The notes beneath the pieces are model-generated. The model searched no databases. It worked only from the letters and a program-made list of their open reading frames with translations, and was not told the origin of the DNA. Below are positions 6,893 to 13,540 of a stretch of DNA of 19,521 nucleotides, one piece after another. The translations under genes were made by a program, and so were the position numbers. Position 1 is the stretch's first letter, and each line of letters starts with the position of its first letter. This stretch comes from Mageeibacillus sp. UBA5770 (lineage in GTDB: Bacteria > Bacillota_A > Clostridia > Saccharofermentanales > Saccharofermentanaceae), in the NCBI GenBank assembly GCA_002418705.1, contig DIEQ01000010.1, positions 16,876 through 36,396 on the forward strand, in the 5' to 3' direction.

Positions 6893-6965
6893 GAGCAAAA
6901 ATATTTGTTATGGGTACAATTCGCAGGACGCCAGTCCAAGAGTGCCCGAACAATTATTTTTGCTC
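6893..6965 (+). ncRNA. Structured 5' leader element (long stem-loop) before the Lpd-like gene
   Basis: The outer arms 6893-6909 and 6949-6965 pair over 17 bases with a single U-U mismatch. Inside them GGGUAC (6912-6917) pairs with GUGCCC (6942-6947, one G-U). At the tip GGAC (6926-6929) pairs with GUCC (6934-6937) around GCCA. The base of the structure abuts the AAAAGGAG ribosome binding site. It does not match a riboswitch class that I can recognise. The pairings are seen directly; function is inference. Confidence 0.45.
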
Positions 6966-6979
6966 AAAAGGAGTACAGT

Positions 6980-8497
6980 ATGAAAGAGTACGATATCGTC
7001 ATAATCGGAACCGGCGCCGGACTTGCTATTCTTGATATTGCGCTCCAAAAGGGCATGTCATGTGCGATTATCGAGCGGTCAAAGTTCGGCGGTACATGCC
7101 TGACAAGAGGATGTATTCCTTCTAAGGTACTCGTGCATCCGGCCGATGTTATACGCGAAGCGGAACATGCCCAGAAGACGGGACTTACTTTCAATCTGGA
7201 AAAGGTGGACTGGCAGATCTTATCGAAGAGAATGTGGAGTCAGATCGACGAATGCAAGGTTATTGAGGAGAACGTCGGCGAGGTCGAAGGCCTGGACACC
7301 TATAAAGGGACAGGTGAATTTACCGGACCATATACGATGAAAGTCATGCTTAAGGACGGCAGTTACAGCGAAGAATTCAAAGGTCAGAGGTTTGTCATAG
7401 CCGCTGGCGGCCGTACACATATCCCGTCTATAAAAGGCCTCCAGGAGACAGGGTTTTTGGATTCCGAATCATTTTTCGGCGCAGGGTTTCCGTCAAAACC
7501 ATGGAGCAGCCTGGTCATAATCGGAGGCGGTGCGATCGGAACTGAATTTGCGCATATTTTTTCTGCTTTCGGGACCAAGGTCACAATCATCGACAAGAAT
7601 CCATGCCTTGTAAAAAAGGAAGAGGAAGAAATAAGTGAATTGCTTGCCGCCCAGTTCCGGGCTGTCGGCATCGATGTGTTATTAAACAGCCGCGTGACGA
7701 AGACTTCCCGGACAGGCGATATCAAGACAGTTACCGTCCAGGATATACTGACCGGAGAAACGACTTCAGTCGACTGTGATGAAATCTTTGTATCCTCCGG
7801 AATTCGATCCAACGCGGATCTGCTGAAGGTCGAAAATTCCGGCATCCATACGGATGCAAAGGGCTGGATCATAACAAATGAATACTTGCAGACATCTCAG
7901 AAGAATATATGGGCTTTTGGTGATATCAACGGCAAATACCAGTTCAGGCATAAGGCCAATTATGAAGCGGAGATCTGCGCATACAATATTTTCGGCCAGG
8001 AACAGTCCCGCCGTGCCGCCGATTACACCAAGGTTCCCTGGGCTATTTTCACATTTCCTCAGATTGCCCATGTCGGCCTGACCGAAGAAGAGATCAAAAA
8101 ACTCGGCATCCGGTATCTGGTCGGCAAAAAATATTATTCATCCGTTGCCCGGGGATTTGCGATGGGCTATCTCGAAGGCGACGCAGACGACGGCTTCGTC
8201 AAGCTGCTGGCCGATGAGAACATGAAAATACTGGGGGCACATATCGTCGGTCCCCAGGCATCCGTTTTGATTCAGCCCCTGGTATATCTCATGAATACCG
8301 GCTTCACCTGCAAAATTGAGAGCAAAAAAGGATTTTTCGGCAAGGCAAAAGAAATATGTACCGAGGGCGGAACATTCGTCCCCATGAATCAGTCCATGGT
8401 AATCCACCCATCACTCAGCGAAGTCGTCGGCTGGGTAACAAACACAATGACCTGGGCTGATGCCCCCTCAATTGACAGTGAATATCCAAAGTTGTAA
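6980..8497 (+). CDS. Dihydrolipoamide dehydrogenase-like pyridine nucleotide-disulfide oxidoreductase
   Basis: A 505-residue FAD and NAD(P)H flavoprotein. The FAD-binding GTGAG is at 10-14. The redox disulfide lies in GGTCLTRGCIPSK (Cys40 and Cys45). The NAD-binding turn is VIIGGGAIGTEF, the second FAD motif is WAFGDINGKY, and the C-terminal active-site His-Glu pair is in HPSLSE (His476, Glu481). It is longer than the usual 450-470: about 25 extra residues before HPSLSE (around CKIESKKGFFGKAKEICTEGG) and a tail after it. The start at 6980 has AAAAGGAG 6 bases upstream; the in-frame ATG at 6806 has none and would add a stretch unlike the family. No 2-oxoacid dehydrogenase genes are nearby, so the substrate may not be lipoamide; mercuric, mycothione-like or other thiol reductase roles are alternatives. 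Confidence 0.85.
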   Translation: MKEYDIVIIGTGAGLAILDIALQKGMSCAIIERSKFGGTCLTRGCIPSKVLVHPADVIREAEHAQKTGLTFNLEKVDWQILSKRMWSQIDECKVIEENVGEVEGLDTYKGTGEFTGPYTMKVMLKDGSYSEEFKGQRFVIAAGGRTHIPSIKGLQETGFLDSESFFGAGFPSKPWSSLVIIGGGAIGTEFAHIFSAFGTKVTIIDKNPCLVKKEEEEISELLAAQFRAVGIDVLLNSRVTKTSRTGDIKTVTVQDILTGETTSVDCDEIFVSSGIRSNADLLKVENSGIHTDAKGWIITNEYLQTSQKNIWAFGDINGKYQFRHKANYEAEICAYNIFGQEQSRRAADYTKVPWAIFTFPQIAHVGLTEEEIKKLGIRYLVGKKYYSSVARGFAMGYLEGDADDGFVKLLADENMKILGAHIVGPQASVLIQPLVYLMNTGFTCKIESKKGFFGKAKEICTEGGTFVPMNQSMVIHPSLSEVVGWVTNTMTWADAPSIDSEYPKL

Positions 8498-8519
8498 GAT
8501 TTTTTCATAACGTAAGAAA

Positions 8520-8532
8520 TTGATCATATCAA
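8520..8532 (+). promoter_or_regulatory. FNR-box-like palindrome between the two flavoprotein genes
   Basis: TTGATCATATCAA is a perfect inverted repeat (TTGAT and ATCAA) with a 3-base centre, in the 74-base gap between the genes. An FNR/CRP-type box has a 4-base centre, so it is not a full match. Confidence 0.25.
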
Positions 8533-8571
8533 CTTGCAGCGGGGCAGCCCCATATGATACGCGAGGTATTT

Positions 8572-10191
8572 ATGGATTATGATATCGTAATCGTCGGAGC
8601 CGGAATAGCAGGACTGACTAGCGCCGCCTATCTGAGCGGGAATGGTTATAGAGTACTCGTGTGCGAAAAAGAGGATAAGGTCGGCGGACTTGTCAATTCG
8701 TTTACCTTCAACGGGTTCACTTTTGACGGCGGCATACGTGCCATTGAGAATTCAGGCATTGTCTTCCCTATGCTGAAGCAACTGGGAATTCCGATCGATT
8801 TCGTCAAAAATAATGTATCCATCGGTATTGAGAATCAGGTCCTTCGGCTCAAGTCGAAGGATAGCCTGGCGGATTATCAGCAGCTGCTTAACGATCAGTT
8901 CCCCGAATCCGTTGAAGACATCGACAAAATCATCATCGAAATCAAAAAAGTCATGAAATATATGGACGTGCTGTACGGCATCGAGAATCCGCTGTTTGTG
9001 GATACTCTGACTGATCCGAAATATCTTCGCGAGACGATTCTGCCGTGGCTTGTAAAATACATGACCACCATCGGCAAAATTCAGAAGCTCAGCATGCCGA
9101 TCGACGAATATCTTGTGAAGTTCACGCAGAACCAGACACTGATTGATATGATAGCGCAGCATTTTTTCACGAAGACACCTGCGTTTTTCGCGCTGAGCTA
9201 CTTCAGCCTGTACCTTGATTACCAGTATCCAATAGGCGGAACGGGCGTCATCACGCAGAAGCTGGCCCAATATATACTCGATCACGGCGGCGAGATCAGG
9301 ACCCGGACACAGATCAGCCGGGTAAATCCACAGGCAAGAATCACTGCCGATGAACAGGGCAATGAATTCCATTATAAGAAGCTTATCTGGGCAGCTGACT
9401 TAAAGATGCTTTACAAAATGATCGATGCCGACACGATCTCTGACAGGAAGGCCAGAATGAAAGTCGCGGCACAGCAGAAAGCGGTCGCAGACAAGATCGG
9501 CGGCGACTCTATCTTCACGCTCTATCTGACGGCAGATATGGACAAGAGCTACTTCGAATCCATCTGCAGCGCCCATTTCTTCTACACGCCGCTCAAAAAG
9601 GGACTTCAAAATGTCAGGCTGAGCGATCTCGTTATAAATTCCGCCGGTCCCGGCAAATCCGTATACACGGACGACAGGCAGGTCATCACCGAATGGATAC
9701 GCAAGTATTTTGCCTACACAACTTATGAAATTGCCAACCCGGCACTTAGGGATGCAGCCCTTGCCCCCGACGGCAGGACGGGACTCATCATCAGCACCTT
9801 AATGGATTATTCGATCGTCAAACATATCTCGGACTGCGGCTGGTATGACGAATTCAAGACAATCAGCGAAGAATGTATGATTGATGTTCTTGACGCATCT
9901 ATTTTCCCGGGCCTCAAAGCAGCCGTGACTGCCAGATTCTCTTCCACGCCGCTGACCATCGAGAAGCTAACGGGTAATTCGGATGGAGCCATTACAGGCT
10001 GGTCCTTTACCAATGAATTTATTCCTGTTGTGACAAGCTTCCCTAAGGTGGCAACTTCAATACTTACACCAATCCCCGATGTTTTCCAGGCGGGACAATG
10101 GTCCTACAGCCCCTCCGGCCTTCCGATCTCTATCATGACCGGCAAGCTGGCGGCGGACAAGGCTGACAAGCAGCTGAAAAAAGGCAAATAA
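8572..10191 (+). CDS. Phytoene desaturase-like FAD-dependent oxidoreductase
   Basis: A 539-residue flavoprotein of the CrtI/amine oxidase type. The N-terminal FAD motif is MDYDIVIVGAGIAGLTSAAY, followed by VCEKEDKVGGLVNSF and the FDGGIR segment that follows the dinucleotide motif in this family. The C-terminal FAD-contact region reads VFQAGQWSYSPSGLPISIMTGKLAA. Relatives desaturate or isomerise carotenoids, or saturate polyunsaturated or prenyl chains (CrtI, carotenoid isomerase and retinol saturase types). No carotenoid genes such as phytoene synthase are near, so another lipid-like substrate is likely. I use the ATG at 8572 (GAGGT just upstream) rather than 8554. It follows the Lpd-like gene by 74 bases, probably in one transcript, and ends 4 bases before a convergent gene. 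Confidence 0.82.
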   Translation: MDYDIVIVGAGIAGLTSAAYLSGNGYRVLVCEKEDKVGGLVNSFTFNGFTFDGGIRAIENSGIVFPMLKQLGIPIDFVKNNVSIGIENQVLRLKSKDSLADYQQLLNDQFPESVEDIDKIIIEIKKVMKYMDVLYGIENPLFVDTLTDPKYLRETILPWLVKYMTTIGKIQKLSMPIDEYLVKFTQNQTLIDMIAQHFFTKTPAFFALSYFSLYLDYQYPIGGTGVITQKLAQYILDHGGEIRTRTQISRVNPQARITADEQGNEFHYKKLIWAADLKMLYKMIDADTISDRKARMKVAAQQKAVADKIGGDSIFTLYLTADMDKSYFESICSAHFFYTPLKKGLQNVRLSDLVINSAGPGKSVYTDDRQVITEWIRKYFAYTTYEIANPALRDAALAPDGRTGLIISTLMDYSIVKHISDCGWYDEFKTISEECMIDVLDASIFPGLKAAVTARFSSTPLTIEKLTGNSDGAITGWSFTNEFIPVVTSFPKVATSILTPIPDVFQAGQWSYSPSGLPISIMTGKLAADKADKQLKKGK

Positions 10192-10195
10192 TAAT

Positions 10196-11119
10196 CTACT
10201 CCCGGATAAGCCCGGTCAAGGTTCGGCTTATATCCCAGATCCGCTTGCCCAGATTGCGGTCAAGTGCATGCGGAGCAGGCTTTTCTTCAATTGTAAGATT
10301 GAAAAAGCGGCCGCTGATATCGTTCATTTCAGGAGAAGAAGCCAGATAGTATATTGCATCCCCTGAGATAACCGGGTCTTTTAAGAAGTGCCAGGTCACA
10401 TGATGCAGGAAAAAACGGTACAGCCGGCCATTGTTGCTGCCGATATTCGTCCGCACATCACCCGGGTGCAGGGCATTAACGGTTACACCTGACCCCTTCA
10501 GCTGACCGGCAAGTTCCCACACCGTCAGAAGCTGGGCTGTCTTGGAAGCGCCATAGCCGCGAAGTCCCGTATAATGGCGTTTTTTCCAGTCAAGGTCGTC
10601 GGGGTCGAGTCCGTTGAACCGGTGGCCTTCCGAATTGACCTGGATAATGCGTGAGGGAGAACTCTCTTTGAGGCGGTCAAGAAGCAGCATGGTAAACAGA
10701 AAAGACGCCAGGTGGTTGACACAAAATACCGTCTCGAACCCCTCCGGTGTATACGTGCGCTTTGTAGAATGAAGGCCGGCGCTGTTGATCAGGACGTCGA
10801 TCTTCGGATAGACTGCGAGAATACGTGCAGCTGCACTTCGCACATCCTCCAGACGGCTGAAATCGGCGATTATGATATCAACAGGAACATGCTGCGCCGA
10901 CGTCAGTTCTTCCCTGACAACATCTGCTTTATTCTTATTTCTGCAGACCATGACGATATGGGCACCGCCTTCAGCCAGTCGTCTGGCAGCCTCAAGTCCG
11001 ACCCCGGATGTTGCTCCGGAAATAATGCATACCTTGCCGCTCATGGAAGCTGTGCTCTTTTTTTGTTCCATCTTTTTATTTTTGAGGAACATCAGCTCGT
11101 CCGGCAATTCTTTTTTCAT
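10196..11119 (-). CDS. Short-chain dehydrogenase/reductase (retinol dehydrogenase-like)
   Basis: A 307-residue SDR enzyme. The cofactor turn is SGATSGVG at 34-41, an Arg-containing VCRNKNKA follows the second strand, then NSAG, a serine-bearing strand IIQVNSEGHRF and the catalytic YGASK. LHPGDVRTNIG follows, the normal post-active-site segment. The Arg after strand 2 suggests NADP(H). Overall it resembles retinol dehydrogenase/WW-oxidoreductase-type SDRs that act on hydrophobic alcohols and ketones. The start at 11119 has GAGGGG 7 bases upstream; longer in-frame starts would overlap the previous gene. It is the last gene of the TspO-like/NTF2-like/SDR operon and sits 15 bases after its neighbour. 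Confidence 0.86.
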   Translation of the reverse strand: MKKELPDELMFLKNKKMEQKKSTASMSGKVCIISGATSGVGLEAARRLAEGGAHIVMVCRNKNKADVVREELTSAQHVPVDIIIADFSRLEDVRSAAARILAVYPKIDVLINSAGLHSTKRTYTPEGFETVFCVNHLASFLFTMLLLDRLKESSPSRIIQVNSEGHRFNGLDPDDLDWKKRHYTGLRGYGASKTAQLLTVWELAGQLKGSGVTVNALHPGDVRTNIGSNNGRLYRFFLHHVTWHFLKDPVISGDAIYYLASSPEMNDISGRFFNLTIEEKPAPHALDRNLGKRIWDISRTLTGLIRE

Positions 11120-11133
11120 ATATTGTCCCCTCA

Positions 11134-11646
11134 TCAGCCGAAAAATTTTCTCATAAATTTTCTGTAGAGCTTGCCGAAGCCAGGTATGCCGTTGTAAATA
11201 TCGCCCCACAGGTCATAGTAATCGCGCTGTTCCCGGATTCTGCCGTCGCTGTCGAGGGTAAGCTTGGTGCACCCGTACATAGGTGTATCGGGTGACTTAC
11301 GGAAAGACATCGTCATGATCCAGTCCATCATAATAATGTTGGAATCAGATGTGATGCTTATGATATCCATGCGCAGTTTTTTACACCTCTTGGTAAGGCG
11401 GTTGCACATTGCTTTGAAGTCCTCAATGCCGCAGATTTTCTGGATGGAATCCTGAAACACAATATCGTCGCGATAATATGGGAATATATGCGACCAGTCA
11501 GGTTTTCCGTCCGTATTATATGTTTTCGACCAGAGATCAAGTACGGTTTCGACGGTTAGTCCGGGAACCGTACCGGCGTTTTCAACGGCTAAACCGGTAA
11601 CCGAACCGATATTTTCAACACTCAATAATGCTTCTTTATTATCCAT
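11134..11646 (-). CDS. NTF2/SnoaL-like fold protein
   Basis: A 170-residue protein of the NTF2-like (SnoaL) superfamily: an N-terminal helix TVLDLWSKTYNTDGKPDWSH, then HIFPYYRDDIVFQDSIQKICG, which is the cone-forming motif with a hydrophobic pocket, and later MMDWIMTMSF and REQRDYYDLWGDIY strands. Such proteins are small-molecule isomerases, cyclases or binding proteins. The pairing with an SDR suggests they share one small hydrophobic substrate. The ATG at 11646 has AGGAG 4 bases upstream; the open frame extends further 5' but that part is a shadow of the upstream gene. The C-terminus is strongly basic (GKLYRKFMRKFFG), possibly membrane-contacting. Confidence 0.78.
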   Translation of the reverse strand: MDNKEALLSVENIGSVTGLAVENAGTVPGLTVETVLDLWSKTYNTDGKPDWSHIFPYYRDDIVFQDSIQKICGIEDFKAMCNRLTKRCKKLRMDIISITSDSNIIMMDWIMTMSFRKSPDTPMYGCTKLTLDSDGRIREQRDYYDLWGDIYNGIPGFGKLYRKFMRKFFG

Positions 11647-11657
11647 ATGACTCCTGA

Positions 11658-12467
11658 TTATTTCGAGGTTATGCGCTTGCTGCTTTTTGAAAATAGAACA
11701 TAGCCGCATGCAATGACAAGCAGTGCAATGCTTATAATGACTGTGACAATGATCTCCATGTATTTGCCTGCAAAACCGGCCTCGGAAAAATGCTTGATCA
11801 GGATGCCTGCATAGGCCCAGATAATAACGAGCCCGTAAGCGATATCCCGATTTTTTAACATTGTTACAACGGCAATAAGCAGGCCGACTGCGATGATCAG
11901 GACCGTCCATACAGATTCCGCAATTCCGAATCCGTCCCAGCCTGTATCAACCAGAAGTGTAGTGGCGTTGGCGATGGCTGCCACGGTGATCCAGCCGAAA
12001 TATACGCTGAACGGAAGACGGATAAGAAGCTTATCCATAAGGGACAGGTCTTCCCCGCTGATGACCTGGACAATCTCAATCAGGCAGATGAGTATGACAA
12101 TCATCAGAAGCATCGAGACCCCGATGTAACTGTAATGCCATGCGAAAATCCATATCGTATTTGCTATGGATGAGAGTGTGAAAAGAAAGCCGATTTTCTG
12201 ATGAAGTGCACCGGAATCTTTGCCGCTCCAGTTCGGGAAGATGCCGAACTGGTAAATGGTATAACCTAGAAGCAGCAGATAAATCAGACCCCAGATGGCA
12301 AACGTTATGCCGGCCGGCGCGAAAAGATTCGGATATGAATCTGATACCGCACCCGTTCCGATACCGTTGATGGGAAGAATATTAGCCAGGGCATTAACCG
12401 TAACCATTGCCGCGAATGAAACAGCCACAAGAATCTTACCGGGAGTCACTGCGTTTGATTTAGCCAT
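11658..12467 (-). CDS. TspO/MBR-type (tryptophan-rich sensory) membrane protein
   Basis: A 269-residue integral membrane protein with about seven to eight hydrophobic helices. The diagnostic stretch is NLFAPAGITFAIWGLIYLLLLGYT near residues 47-70, and PFSVYFGWITVAAIANATTLL and WDGFG lie in later helices, with aromatic residues where TspO binds porphyrin. It is longer than classical TspO (about 160 residues, five helices), matching the long clostridial forms. Tetrapyrrole or stress-related signalling is known for the short family; the role of the long form is unknown. AAGGAGG is 9 bases before the ATG at 12467. It is the first gene of the operon, with a clear promoter upstream. Confidence 0.75.
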   Translation of the reverse strand: MAKSNAVTPGKILVAVSFAAMVTVNALANILPINGIGTGAVSDSYPNLFAPAGITFAIWGLIYLLLLGYTIYQFGIFPNWSGKDSGALHQKIGFLFTLSSIANTIWIFAWHYSYIGVSMLLMIVILICLIEIVQVISGEDLSLMDKLLIRLPFSVYFGWITVAAIANATTLLVDTGWDGFGIAESVWTVLIIAVGLLIAVVTMLKNRDIAYGLVIIWAYAGILIKHFSEAGFAGKYMEIIVTVIISIALLVIACGYVLFSKSSKRITSK

Positions 12468-12540
12468 CTTCTCGATCCTCCTTATTAACGGGTTGGACAA
12501 CACACGTCAAGGTGTCTGACTGATAAAATATTACCATTAA

Positions 12541-12569
12541 ATTATACTAATACAAAAACACGAATACAA
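12541..12569 (-). promoter_or_regulatory. Sigma-70 promoter of the TspO-like operon
   Basis: On the minus strand TTGTAT (12564-12569), a 17-base spacer and a perfect TATAAT (12541-12546) lie 74 bases upstream of the ATG. No other feature claims this AT-rich stretch. Confidence 0.65.
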
Positions 12570-12661
12570 GGCGAGTCCTATTCCGAAGAGACTGATATTA
12601 TTGGATTTGCGGGCTGTTACGATTCCCCGGACCAGGCTTTTATGGTTCCCGGAACATTCTT

Positions 12662-13369
12662 CTAATTGCCAATTTCAGCACTGTTGCTGTATCCCCGCTG
12701 CTCCCAGTATCCGAGATATTCCGGATCATCCGACAGCTCGATCTCCGACACCCAGCGGGCCCATTTGTAACCGAGCTTGTCTTGCGCGACAACAATAAAA
12801 GGATAGCCCATCTCATCCGGAAGAGGCAGTCCATTTGAATCATAGGCAAGTATCAGCTGGTTCGAAAGGATTTCTTCAAGGGGAAGCGAAGTCGTATATC
12901 CGTCAACGGAATGGAAAATGACAGTATTCGCGTCTGCCTGAATCCCGGCCAGATCCATAATGTTCTTGAGCAGGGCACCTTTCCATAGAATGGTTGCGTC
13001 CCAGCCCTCAACACAGAAAAGCGTTATTTTTCGCTCGTATGCATCAAGTCCGAGGACATCGTCGTATGTCAGGTCAAGAGGCGCATCCACCAGTCCGTCC
13101 ACTTTGAGTGTGTATCCGTCGATATCTACATGCTGCACGCCTTTGATCGAATTGTCCCGCGGGCCGATTGCCGGATCAAGGTTGGCGCCTTTATAGTTTT
13201 TTACTTCGCCCTCCCTGTAACGCGACATGGTTGCGGAGGAGACCCCGTCCATTGATGCAAGTGCTGTCGTATTATCCGTACTGCCTGTCGAGGAAGGCGC
13301 AGCGGTACATCCTGCCAGCAAAGCAAGGGCTAAAACTGAACTCAAAATAACATAAATTATGTTTTTCAT
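12662..13369 (-). CDS. Secreted lipoprotein with sulfite-oxidase-type molybdopterin domain
   Basis: A 235-residue protein with a lipoprotein signal peptide (MKNIIYVILS..., lipobox LLAGC, Cys21) and a Ser/Thr-rich linker. The sulfite oxidase-like molybdopterin-binding fold then runs from about residue 80. The segment FCVEGWDATILWKG carries the conserved Cys (Cys119) that would ligate Mo, and YPFIVVAQDKLGYKWARWVSEIEL matches the end of the domain. It should be anchored outside the cytoplasmic membrane. There is no heme or dimerisation domain, so it is a minimal form like the YedY type, but without visible Tat RR; export through Sec would be odd for a Moco protein, so it may have lost or not bind the cofactor. 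GTG or ATG codons at 13378 and 13375 are alternative starts. Confidence 0.75.
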   Translation of the reverse strand: MKNIIYVILSSVLALALLAGCTAAPSSTGSTDNTTALASMDGVSSATMSRYREGEVKNYKGANLDPAIGPRDNSIKGVQHVDIDGYTLKVDGLVDAPLDLTYDDVLGLDAYERKITLFCVEGWDATILWKGALLKNIMDLAGIQADANTVIFHSVDGYTTSLPLEEILSNQLILAYDSNGLPLPDEMGYPFIVVAQDKLGYKWARWVSEIELSDDPEYLGYWEQRGYSNSAEIGN

Positions 13370-13414
13370 ATTCATCACCCACGGGAAAACGGTTTTCTGC
13401 CTGCATATATTTTC

Positions 13415-13420
13415 ATTATA
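13415..13420 (-). promoter_or_regulatory. Possible -10 box for the Moco-type lipoprotein gene
   Basis: TATAAT on the minus strand lies 46 bases upstream of the chosen start. A good -35 is not seen; the expected place overlaps the nested hairpin. Confidence 0.3.
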
Positions 13421-13437
13421 GTCCTAATCATACAGAA

Positions 13438-13512
13438 AGAATCCCCGCCAAATTTTCCGACCTGCTCCCGGTCAAGCTGACGGGGAGCAGGTAAGGCCAA
13501 GGCGGGGATTCT
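13438..13512 (-). terminator. Large nested hairpin after the ABC transporter operon
   Basis: Outer arms AGAATCCCCGCC (13438-13449) and GGCGGGGATTCT (13501-13512) pair perfectly over 12 bases. Inside, ACCTGCTCCC (13460-13469) pairs with GGGAGCAGGT (13483-13492), then after a G-G mismatch GTC pairs with GAC around a 5-base loop. It starts 29 bases past the last gene's stop. The following minus-strand bases (TTCTTTCTG) are only a weak U-tract, so it may be a terminator, an RNA-protecting structure or both. Confidence 0.55.
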
Positions 13513-13540
13513 CATGCTTTATTTGTTTTCAGGCGGTCAG

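Larger units (their letters stand above)
6643..6979. other. Divergent intergenic region between the DUF89 and Lpd-like genes
   Basis: These 337 bases hold the DUF89 promoter and operator (6707-6737, minus), a possible plus-strand promoter near 6830-6860 (TTGTGT, 17 bases, TATTTA), a terminator-like hairpin (6869-6888) and a structured leader (6893-6965) for the plus-strand gene. GCATCC occurs at 6790-6795 and again in the hairpin's left arm, so an alternative pairing with its right arm is possible. No convincing protein is encoded here. Confidence 0.5.

Noticed and set aside
6806..6979. In-frame upstream start (ATG at 6806) giving a 563-residue Lpd-like protein with a hydrophobic N-terminus
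   Set aside because: There is no ribosome binding site there, the added residues do not fit the family, and the segment overlaps the hairpins of the leader; AAAAGGAG marks 6980.
8752..9372. 206-residue open frame on the minus strand
   Set aside because: It lies wholly inside the CrtI-like gene, has no ribosome binding site and no family motifs.
11647..11910. Extended N-terminus of the NTF2-like ORF
   Set aside because: It is Cys/His-rich shadow sequence of the TspO-like gene; AGGAG points to the start at 11646.
13438..13512. TPP riboswitch, considered because NMT1/THI5 proteins can be thiamine related
   Set aside because: The conserved CUGAGA and neighbouring TPP elements are absent and the element lies downstream, not upstream, of the operon.
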